Positions 53,085-60,001 of a stretch of 64,000 nt of DNA are shown here, piece after piece. A program made the translations under genes and the position numbers. This DNA comes from Acidobacteriota bacterium. Lineage in GTDB: Bacteria; Acidobacteriota; Terriglobia; Acidiferrales; UBA7541. The stretch is from the NCBI GenBank assembly GCA_003224085.1, contig QHYK01000102.1, positions 42,967-106,966 of the forward strand, given 5' to 3'. Position 1 is the stretch's first letter. Every line of letters begins with the position of its first letter. The notes under the pieces are model-generated. The model was not told the origin of the DNA. It saw only the letters and a list, made by a program, of their open reading frames with translations, and ran no database searches.

Positions 53085-53676
53085 ATCCTTTTCACTGCAA
53101 AGGACTGACGAGACTCGCCTTCCGTTTCCTCAGCTGTGCAAAATAGAACCGATCGTAGCCGCTGTGCACAATCATTCAAAAATCCAGATCGCTGAATTGA
53201 GGGTTTCTTGCGACCTTAGAATGGCTGGAGATGACTCCCGCGCCTAGCCAGCCTAGCCCGAGTTTACCGCGCTCGCCTGATTCAGGAAACATTTAGCGGC
53301 AGAAGCATTCCCCTCCGATTTAGCATTTCAGACATCACTCCTAATTCGGCCCGTTTTGATCAGGCATTCTCGGCTGACGGGAGCAAGACCTGGGAAGTGA
53401 ACTTGATCGTTACGGAAACACTGGCAAAAGATGAACCTAACAGAGCGCAGTGAGATCCACGCCAGATCGGCGAGGATCGTACGACTGAGAGAGTCACCGC
53501 CTTGGACCTTCACCTATCTTGGCTATGGAGTCGGTGCTTTCCCGGCTCGCAATGCCGACTACAATCTATTCCTTATAGCCGCGCACACCGTCAAGCTCGC
53601 ATGGCCAGGCATTGCGCGCGATCAAGGCGGCATCTTCGAAAGCTACGGTCGGCACTGCCTAACGGCTGATGCGGGA
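53085..53676. other. Gap without a recognised gene
   Basis: About 590 bases. A 94-codon plus-strand frame at 53431-53715 reads without domain resemblance and is probably chance. No tRNA, repeat or promoter of note was seen. Confidence 0.35.
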
Positions 53677-53952
53677 TCATGCGCAGGCTGCCCTAGCTTT
53701 GCGGCGAGAATCTGACCCATCCCTGAAATTCCAGCGGTTGTGATTGACGCTAAGTGATGCGACTTCATCAACTGAAAACGGAATTTCGCGATGTCCCCTG
53801 ACCTCTATTATGCAGCCCTCGCTAACGACAACTTGGTCGAAGTATCGACCGTCCTTGAGTTCGACGGAGACTATCTGGTATCCGATACCTGTCTCAGCAG
53901 CCTGCTTCAACAAAGCCAGACACTCTTTAGGAATGGGATGTAGACAGCTCAT
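53677..53952 (-). CDS. Small conserved protein of unknown function
   Basis: This 91-residue protein reads IPKECLALLKQAAETGIGYQIVSVELKDGRYFDQVVVSEGCIIEVRGHREIPFSVDEVASLSVNHNRWNFRD, a coherent mixed alpha/beta domain. I recall close small hypothetical proteins (GYQVVSVxLxDGRxFDQVVxSEGCIIxVRG) in Acidobacteria. No motif suggests a catalytic role; a small ligand- or protein-binding role is possible. Monocistronic. Confidence 0.6.
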   Translation of the reverse strand: MSCLHPIPKECLALLKQAAETGIGYQIVSVELKDGRYFDQVVVSEGCIIEVRGHREIPFSVDEVASLSVNHNRWNFRDGSDSRRKARAACA

Positions 53953-54553
53953 TGTTGACCTCTCGAAATCAAACTACTGCGGGAAGATATCATACGTCCC
54001 GGTATGACGCCCGTCCAGGGCTGGCCAACTATACAATGCGAATTTGCTCCCTAAATGTCCCCAGGTTAAAAGATGAACGGAATCAGATGGTTGGTCGGCT
54101 AAAAATATTTGGATGCGGAACCGCTGCTGGCCAACTGGCCAAAGGGGCGCAAAAGGCGTCTGAGCCTTATGATTCCCGATCTTTCGAAGGCCTAGCGCGA
54201 GTTTCCGGGTTATCGTCGGTTGAAACCCCACAGGAGCGAAAAACATCAAGTCTGGCGCGGCTGTGAGGCCTATCGGAGGCGCCATCCGGCGTAGTTACTA
54301 ACGCGCCTTGCAATCGTCCAATCGGAAAATTTCGGCGTCAATACGGGCTTTTGTGAGGATGAAGAGAGAAAAGAAGGTTATGACATCTCAGAAAGAGCCG
54401 ATAATTACCTCAATAACCCGGAAATCCGGTCTAGACGGTTTAGGCCGGCTAGGCCAAGGAAGCCGCATCATTGCTTCAGGACCTCTCCTAAACTGCGTTA
54501 CTCCACTTTGATCAGATACGGGATGAGCGATGGCACACCTCCCGAGTAATCGA
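53953..54553. other. Gap without a recognised gene
   Basis: About 600 bases with only short, family-less open frames on both strands. The segment 54100-54300 is moderately GC-rich and contains no repeat that I could see. Confidence 0.35.
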
Positions 54554-54586
54554 CAAACCTTCCCTTATCCGGTTAGGGAAGGTTTG
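54554..54586. terminator. Perfect 12-bp hairpin
   Basis: CAAACCTTCCCT and AGGGAAGGTTTG flank a 9-nt loop. It is the strongest stem in this part of the window. There is no long T-run, so it may be a terminator or a small structured element. It precedes the mmcQ pseudogene. Confidence 0.5.
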
Positions 54587-54657
54587 CCATGATTCGGCCC
54601 GGAGCAGTAGACCTATGCGGTCCGATGATGGTCAGATACTCCGTACGGAGTCAGCGG

Positions 54658-55009
54658 ATGGCCGCAGCAGACTTTCGCAGGATTGCCGGCTTTTCGTGTA
54701 GGAGGCAGGAAATTTGCTTCGCTGGCCTCACAAGCGGGGGGGTACGGGAATCTAATGCTTACGCTGGAGCAGCAGGCGGCGTTTGTGGAGGATGCGCCCG
54801 AGATTTTCCTGCCGATTCCTGCCGGCTGGGGAAAGATGGGACACACGCATATTCGCCTGGCGGCGGCGAGCGAGGATGTACTGACGGGTGCACTCCGAAC
54901 GGCGTGGAAACTGCGAATTGATAAGAACGCAAAGACAAGCCGAAAAAAACCCCATGTGGCGGAGCGCAGCGGAGTAACAGATAAGAAACGCGGGAAGCGA
55001 CGCCTATGA
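54658..55009 (+). pseudogene. MmcQ/YjbR-family protein with an internal deletion
   Basis: The N-terminus MAAADFRRIAG (from ATG 54658) is the usual opening of YjbR-like proteins. The expected ~25 residues (LSLPEA...HPD) are missing and the frame changes. The rest then reads FRVGGRKFASLASQAGGYGNLMLTLEQQAAFV and FLPIPAGWGKMGHTHIRLAAASEDVLTGALRTAWKL, the diagnostic core. The family is a CyaY-like-fold DNA-binding or uncharacterised cytosolic protein. Its stop overlaps the start of the DUF4256 gene (ATGA), which implies coupling before decay. Confidence 0.65.
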
Positions 55010-55596
55010 GAGCAACAAGAGCGCGAAACATAAATAGCAATAAAAAGGACTTGTCATCGGAACATCGTAAAGAACTACTCGGAGCATTGAAAGCCCGTTT
55101 CGAGAAAAACATGAACCGCCATAAAGGTATTGAATGGGCTAAAGTACAAGCAAAGCTGGAAGCAAATGCTGAAAAACTGTGGTCACTCAATGAAATGGAA
55201 AGAACTGGCGGTGAACCGGATGTTGTTGGTCATGATAAAAGGACGGGCGAATACATTTTTTATGATTGTTCAGCGGAAAGCCCTAAAGGCCGCAGAAGTA
55301 TTTGCTACGACCGAGAAGCGCTGGAGTCAAGGAAAGAACGTAAACCAGAAGATAGCGCTATTGATATGGCGGCTGCCATGGGCGTTGAGCTTTTAACGGA
55401 AGAACAATACCGAGAGTTGCAGAAAATTGGAAATTTCGATACGAAAACATCGAGCTGGGTGAAAACACCTTCTGATATCAGAAAACTCGGCGGCGCCCTC
55501 TTTTGTGATCGCCGCTACGACGCTGTTTTCGTGTATCACAACGGTGCGGAATCTTACTATGCCGCTAGGGCGTTCCGTGGCTCGCTAAGGGTCTAA
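55006..55596 (+). CDS. DUF4256-family protein
   Basis: This 196-residue protein has the DUF4256 pattern: LGALKARFEKNMNRHKGIEWAKVQAKLEA, LWSLNEMERTGGEPDVVGHDKRTGEYIFYDCSAESPKGRRS, and SSWVKTPSDIRKLGGALFCDRRYDAVFVYHNGAESYYAARAFRGSLRV. Length and order are normal, so it appears intact. The function of the family is unknown. The start overlaps the stop of the mmcQ-like pseudogene. It is noticeably lower in GC than its neighbours, consistent with transfer. Confidence 0.85.
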   Translation: MRATRARNINSNKKDLSSEHRKELLGALKARFEKNMNRHKGIEWAKVQAKLEANAEKLWSLNEMERTGGEPDVVGHDKRTGEYIFYDCSAESPKGRRSICYDREALESRKERKPEDSAIDMAAAMGVELLTEEQYRELQKIGNFDTKTSSWVKTPSDIRKLGGALFCDRRYDAVFVYHNGAESYYAARAFRGSLRV

Positions 55597-55984
55597 ATTT
55601 TGCATACCAGCACATCAAACAGTCGATGCCAATCAAGGATGAGCTTCCGCTCGCCGTCCGGGAAGCTCCCGGCCGCGCAACGCAAGATGAGCGAGCCAGC
55701 CGCATCAAGACACGTTCGCGTCCTTGTTGACTCCGCGCAGTTATCTAAGATCCGAGAAGGACGGCACCGTTGGTGCCGTCTTATCCCCAGTGCATTTGAG
55801 TCGGCCGGCGAATCTATCGAAAAGCTCCGCTCGGAGTATGGCCCGCGCTTGCTAGAAACGTTCGACAATTCTGGGATCGATTTCAGCAGAGCGCAAAATC
55901 GCGCATGGCTCGCCACAAAACTGGAGTGGTCGCAGAGCGTGTGCGGAAATTCGAAAAGTGCTCCTCCTCCGAGGCGCTCTTTCG
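55597..55984. other. Gap between DUF4256 and cytochrome genes
   Basis: About 390 bases. A plus-strand frame at 55600-55989 shows no recognisable domain. It contains a GACGGCACC-GTT-GGTGCCGTC-type stem near 55760 that could be a terminator; nothing else is seen. Confidence 0.35.
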
Positions 55985-56004
55985 TCTAGCTTAGCTAAGC
56001 TAGA
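55985..56004. terminator. Perfect 20-bp palindrome at the cytochrome stop codon
   Basis: TCTAGCTTAG followed by its exact reverse complement overlaps the TAG stop of the di-haem cytochrome gene. It may act as a transcription end or be the target of a recombination or restriction event. Confidence 0.45.
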
Positions 56005-57415
56005 GCGAGCGCAGGAAATCGATGATTCCCTGTTGCTCTTCGGTGCTCAGCTTATTGAAGTGGTCGATGACCTTGTTGGCCTCGCTGCCGCGGCTTTTGT
56101 GAGCCTTGATGGCTTCAACCAGATTGGATGTGCGTCCGTCGTGAAGGAAGAAGATCCGCTGTCCAACGCCCCAGAGCGGGGCTGTCCGGAACTCGTCCGG
56201 GCCGGCGGCGCCCTGCGTAATGCCGTCGGCGAGACCTTTGCCCATGTGGTGGACGAGCAGGTCGGACAAGAGTTGCGCCGTCTGGTTCGAGAGGGCAGCG
56301 TTCGGGACCGTCGAGGAGCCGCTTGCAATCATCTTACCGGTGGTCAACGAAGGCGTATGGCAATGGGCGCAGCCTATTTTTATGAAGGTGGTCCGCCCGT
56401 TCGAGAGGGAGGGCGTGTCGGGAGCGGGCGTGGGCGGGGCAAGCATGCGCATAAAGTTGGCAAAGGCCTCGATGTCGGAGATGACGGCGGGATTCGAGGT
56501 GGCGGAAGTCGCAGGAGTCGTGAAGTTAAGCGCGTCATTCGGTGTTGCGGTGAAAAGGCAGGAGGGAGTCTCGTCGCGCTCCTGAGGAAACAGTTGGTTT
56601 GAAATGCCCATTTCCACGTTGTAGGCCTCGGCCGCAAACAGGAGCAGGGACTTGTTCTGAGCCTTCCATCCGAAACGAGTGATGGTGCCGTCGTTGGCGC
56701 TGCGGTTGACGTTGCCGCTTAGATGTGCGTTCGGGTGGCCGGAAATACCCAGAGCGGCCTTCTGGGCGACATTGGCTTGCTGGTTAGCAAGGATGACGGA
56801 GTCGGGTATCGCTTCAATAAGGCCGGCTCCAAAAACAGGAGTGGGGATTCTGAAGATAATGTTTCGATTCCCGCCTTTGCCGGTGAGCGGATTGCCAGCG
56901 GGCAGGAAGTTAAATTGCGGGATGTCGCATCCGGGGGCGTCGCTCCGGCCGGTGATGACGAACAGGGCGTGAACGTTGCCGTCGGGGGCGCCATTACTTC
57001 GCTTGAAACGCGCTTCGCGCACCGGGCCATTCGCCGTGATAAACCAGGGGACAACGTTCTTTGCCCCGTTGAGCGTTGCGACAGCGATCAAGGGGTTCTG
57101 CGCCGGGCTGGTTCCGCCCATGTTCGGCTGCGAGTGGCAAGAAAAACATTGATTCGAGTTGAAGCGCGGACCGAGGCCGTTGTTCGAGCCTCCCTGCACA
57201 ACCTCGGTTTCGGCAAACCTGCCTTGCCCATCCTGGAAGAACGTCGTTTCGTCTGCTGTTAGACCTGATAGCGGACCCCCTACACCGGGAGGACCACCGC
57301 GCACGCCCGGGTCCACGGGAGCGGATTTGGTTTGCGACAACGTGCAGGCACAGGTTAGCAAGGCCACAGCCAATGTTCCTCCGAGCCTCTTGAGCACATT
57401 CTTTCCCATTCTCAT
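56000..57415 (-). CDS. Exported di-haem oxidoreductase (DHOR-like c-type cytochrome)
   Basis: This 471-residue exported protein has a signal/lipoprotein-like N-terminus (LGGTLAVALLTCACTLS). Two CxxCH haem-c sites are visible: CFSCH (about residue 93) and CAHCH (about residue 350). Around them are GLGPRFNSNQCFSCHSQPNMGG, GRSDAPGCDIPQFNF, and FRTAPLWGVGQRIFFLHDGRTSNLVEAIKAH, typical of di-haem oxidoreductase (PF06537-type) proteins related to MauG-like peroxidases. Predicted periplasmic; the electron partner is unknown. Monocistronic. Confidence 0.87.
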   Translation of the reverse strand: MRMGKNVLKRLGGTLAVALLTCACTLSQTKSAPVDPGVRGGPPGVGGPLSGLTADETTFFQDGQGRFAETEVVQGGSNNGLGPRFNSNQCFSCHSQPNMGGTSPAQNPLIAVATLNGAKNVVPWFITANGPVREARFKRSNGAPDGNVHALFVITGRSDAPGCDIPQFNFLPAGNPLTGKGGNRNIIFRIPTPVFGAGLIEAIPDSVILANQQANVAQKAALGISGHPNAHLSGNVNRSANDGTITRFGWKAQNKSLLLFAAEAYNVEMGISNQLFPQERDETPSCLFTATPNDALNFTTPATSATSNPAVISDIEAFANFMRMLAPPTPAPDTPSLSNGRTTFIKIGCAHCHTPSLTTGKMIASGSSTVPNAALSNQTAQLLSDLLVHHMGKGLADGITQGAAGPDEFRTAPLWGVGQRIFFLHDGRTSNLVEAIKAHKSRGSEANKVIDHFNKLSTEEQQGIIDFLRSL

Positions 57416-57782
57416 TCGATCACCTCGCTGATCGGCAGAACTTTGCCAGAAGTCCTGGCTCTAAGCTCTCGACTCGTCTGGTTGTCGAATGCCGTGGGAG
57501 TTGGTGCAGCAGTTGAACGAAAGGATGGCACAGGAATAGCCGGAACGTGCACACCCCAAAAGGGTTTCATGAGCACCTCGAGGCGGGCTTGGGTAGGGTT
57601 GAATGTAACCTACACTCCGAGAAAAACAAAGTAAAACGTGGGAAATCTCAAAAAATTTCGTTCCTTCGCTGAGGTTTTGTCCCCAAGACGCCTCTTCTAA
57701 GGTAGAAGGGAAAATTCCATGCTTGCCGACCCAACCATCCGGTTGTAGCCAACGTCTAAGTAAGGTTTAGCCAGCCAAGCGC
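57416..57782. other. Gap upstream of the cytochrome gene
   Basis: About 370 bases. The minus-strand promoter of the cytochrome gene should be here. The right part (57700-57782) probably belongs to the decayed integrase. No other gene is seen. Confidence 0.35.
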
Positions 57783-58015
57783 GTGATTCGTCCGGCAGTT
57801 GAGGCCGCTGGACTGCCCGGTTACGGGTGGCACGGTTTCAGACGAAGGCCAACCTGTACGAGTTGGGTGCAAACGATAAGATCGTGCAACGGAATTCTGC
57901 GCCACGCCAAACCGCACGTCACGAAAGGAACGCTGTTCGATCCAGCGGTGCTGGAAGCGATGCAGCAGATGCAGGCGACCTTGGACGTGCTTGAGAAGAG
58001 TCCAGCAACAGCCCA
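57783..58015 (+). pseudogene. Decayed tyrosine recombinase C-terminus
   Basis: Across several frames the text IRPAVEAAGLPGYGWHGFRR, ANLYELGANDKIVQR, ILRHAKPHVTKE and FDPAVLEAMQQMQATLDVLEKSPATAQR can be read. HGFRR is the HxxR box and LRHAKPHVT the following His motif; the nucleophile Tyr region has been lost. Frameshifts and deletions break it. It ends a few bases before the right tRNA-Ser half, as expected for an island integrase next to its attachment site. Confidence 0.7.
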
Positions 58016-58023
58016 GCGGACGC

Positions 58024-58064
58024 GAAGAGGTGGCAGAGTGGCTGAATGCGGCGGTTTGCTAAAC
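58024..58064 (+). repeat. 5' half of a tRNA-Ser (GCU), right copy of a direct repeat
   Basis: GAAGAGGTGGCAGAGTGGCT and onward to CGGTTTGCTAAACC matches the copy at 52389-52430 except for a C-to-A change in the D-arm region and a slip near the 5' end. The 3' half of the tRNA is absent. It lies immediately after the decayed integrase. Confidence 0.75.
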
Positions 58065-58262
58065 CCACCTGCCCTGTTTGCGCTCGCCGATTTCCACGCG
58101 TTTTCAATAATTTACGATGCTCTCAGTTGTTTTGGAATGCTGCCATTTGCAGGTTAGAGTGCACCAGAGCGTCGTCGGCGACAGTCTACCGATCCGAACT
58201 TTCTAGTCCTGAACGAGGAATGACCGACAAGCTAAGTTAGCTTGGGACGCGCGAAGCGGCGG

Positions 58263-58547
58263 TCACACGCCACGCTGCGCATGCCAAACCGCAAGCACTC
58301 TTACCTCGTCAGCGCGCGGGACATAGTAGATGTGATAGCGAGTTCCCTTGAGTAGGGCACGACGCGTATCCGGTACGGGAGATTGTCGATACAGGCGTCC
58401 GATTTGTGGTACGTGGCCGACGATGTCGAACGCTGCCGCGAGTTCAGCGAACAGGTTTGGTGAAGCAGGACGGTTTCTGCGCCACCAACTGTCGATCTCG
58501 CGGATCTGGGCGTCCGCTTCGGGTGTGGTTCGGACCGGTAACCTCAC
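58263..58547 (-). CDS. ParE/RelE-family toxin
   Basis: This 94-residue protein starts at GTG 58547: VRLPVRTTPEADAQIREIDSWWRRNRP, FDIVGHVPQIGRLYR, RALLKGTRYHIYYVPRADEVRVLAVWHAQRGV. The C-terminal strand and the RxxLxGTxYHIYY pattern fit ParE-like members of the RelE superfamily. RelE-like toxins cleave mRNA and ParE-like toxins poison gyrase; the branch is not decided here. The GTG overlaps a TGA that would end the antitoxin in one frame (GTGA). Confidence 0.82.
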   Translation of the reverse strand: MRLPVRTTPEADAQIREIDSWWRRNRPASPNLFAELAAAFDIVGHVPQIGRLYRQSPVPDTRRALLKGTRYHIYYVPRADEVRVLAVWHAQRGV

Positions 58548-58566
58548 CGCCGGCGGCGGAGCTCGT

Positions 58567-58764
58567 CTAGAATTCCCGCTGTCGGCCGGCCTCGGCGGAT
58601 TTCCAGGATGTCGACAGCGCTTCGTGCAAGGCGCGCCGCTCCTCGCTGGTGAGGTCATCGCCCTCGTCGTCGGCAACCAGATCGACAACCGTACCATCGG
58701 GCAAGGTCGTCGGCTCGTCGAGAACTAGCCGCCCTTTCTCGACACGTACCCGCAGAGGGCTCAT
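58567..58764 (-). CDS. Antitoxin of the ParE/RelE pair (possibly frameshifted at its C-terminus)
   Basis: This 65-codon frame begins MSPLRVRVEKGRLVLDEPTTLPDGTVVDLVADDEGDDLTSEER and stops after RQREF. In the neighbouring frame the sequence just before the toxin reads ILDELRRRR and ends in the TGA at 58544-58546 that overlaps the toxin GTG. That is exactly the usual antitoxin ending and spacing. One missing base near 58570 would reconcile the two frames, giving a ~73-residue antitoxin coupled to the toxin. The N-terminal segment resembles small antitoxins associated with ParE toxins. Confidence 0.7.
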   Translation of the reverse strand: MSPLRVRVEKGRLVLDEPTTLPDGTVVDLVADDEGDDLTSEERRALHEALSTSWKSAEAGRQREF

Positions 58765-58950
58765 AGGGCTACTGTATGGGATTCCAAGGTGCTCGACAAG
58801 CGTTAACGCGCTCGGCGGAGGCGTCGGTTTGACGCACCAACGGGCGATCCCGTTCGTGGTTCAAGTTCGCTGGTCTCGACCTTCGTTTCAAGTGGAGGAG
58901 GAGCCTTCTTCGAGAGGACCCAACCTCGAGGATTGTCGTGCACTGAAACT

Positions 58951-59997
58951 CTAGCCGGCCGATTCCATACAGGAGGCGCAGCCCAGGCTGTTGCGATAAA
59001 TTTGCAAGGTGAAGGTCGGTTGACCGCAAGCGGGGCAGGCGGGGGCTTCGATGGCTTCCGACAGCGGATTCCACACGGCCTCTAACTGGCCCACGGGGCG
59101 ATTTTTGTCAGTAATGGCCACGGACATAAGCAATTTCGGCAGCTGTACAATCATCAGGTTGGCCGGCTTGACTTGGACGCGAAGGGCGGACTTTTGGCGC
59201 AACTCGGCGATGCGCAAGCGTTCTTCCCGGTCGATCGCTTCGCGTCGCGCAGCGATCGGAGAAGGGGCGGCAACATCGTCGCCGTTGCGGACCGGCTCGT
59301 TGGCTTCCTCGCGGAGCCGGGAATAGTACGCCGACATCCGCTGGATTTGCGTTGCTACCCGACTGCTCCACTCGCGGCGGCGAGTGTTGGCCAAGGCGGC
59401 GACGGTTGGCGCCACGCGGTCGCGGGCGCAGCGATATCCCGCGATTATGCCGGCATGTCGGGCTTCCGGCAAAAGGGCTTCCGGTAATTCGGACAGACCA
59501 CTGGATGCTAGCAGCAAGTCCCAATGCCTGACCTCCCGCAAGCTGTGCAGATCGATCCCCATCAGCAAGATCTCTTCTTCCTTCTGATCGCTGACAAAAG
59601 TCGCCTTGAACCAGAACAGGGCTTGCGGACAGTTCATCGTCCGCACTTGCCGGATGTTCGCGATGGCCGTCGGTGAAAGCGAGATGGCCTGGCGGAAGCG
59701 CGAATCCAAGCTGTGGGGATGGAGGTTCAGCCCGATGCGGTAAAACCGAGCACAGCGCCATCTTTCGGCGGCGTCGGCCAGCAGGCCATCCAGCAGCGGC
59801 GATCCCAAACTGGCCAACTGGGCTTGGGGATGCTCCGGCAAAGCTTCGGGGTCGAAGGCTACTCGAGTGATTTCCGATCCAATAAGAAGGTCATAGACCC
59901 GTGGCTCGATTTGGTCCCAGGCGCCACTGCGAGCTTCCGCATAATCGCGAACGAACTGTTCCAAAGGCGAGAGGGGTTGGTCGATCAGGCGACTCAC
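58951..59997 (-). CDS. Helicase-linked protein with C-terminal zinc ribbon
   Basis: This 348-residue protein starts at GTG 59997, eight bases after a GGAAGGA site that overlaps the end of the helicase gene; only 4 bp separate the two genes. The N-terminus (LIDQPLSPLEQFVRDYAEARSGAWDQIEPRVYDLLIG) and the middle are helical with no known motif. A helical coiled region (RREWSSRVATQIQRMSAYYSRLREE) precedes a C-terminal zinc ribbon (CPACGQPTF...LGCASC). It is almost certainly the functional partner of the SNF2-type helicase. I do not recognise the family by name. Confidence 0.72.
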   Translation of the reverse strand: MSRLIDQPLSPLEQFVRDYAEARSGAWDQIEPRVYDLLIGSEITRVAFDPEALPEHPQAQLASLGSPLLDGLLADAAERWRCARFYRIGLNLHPHSLDSRFRQAISLSPTAIANIRQVRTMNCPQALFWFKATFVSDQKEEEILLMGIDLHSLREVRHWDLLLASSGLSELPEALLPEARHAGIIAGYRCARDRVAPTVAALANTRRREWSSRVATQIQRMSAYYSRLREEANEPVRNGDDVAAPSPIAARREAIDREERLRIAELRQKSALRVQVKPANLMIVQLPKLLMSVAITDKNRPVGQLEAVWNPLSEAIEAPACPACGQPTFTLQIYRNSLGCASCMESAG

Positions 59998-60001
59998 TTG
60001 T

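Noticed and set aside
52895..53179. 94-codon minus-strand frame with PAGTRTRGPTCKADDLPVDL
   Set aside because: That string is the familiar antisense translation of a tRNA; it overlaps the tRNA-Ala-like sequence and is not a gene.
55600..55989. 129-codon plus-strand open frame
   Set aside because: No recognisable domain and poor start context; kept only as part of a gene-free gap.
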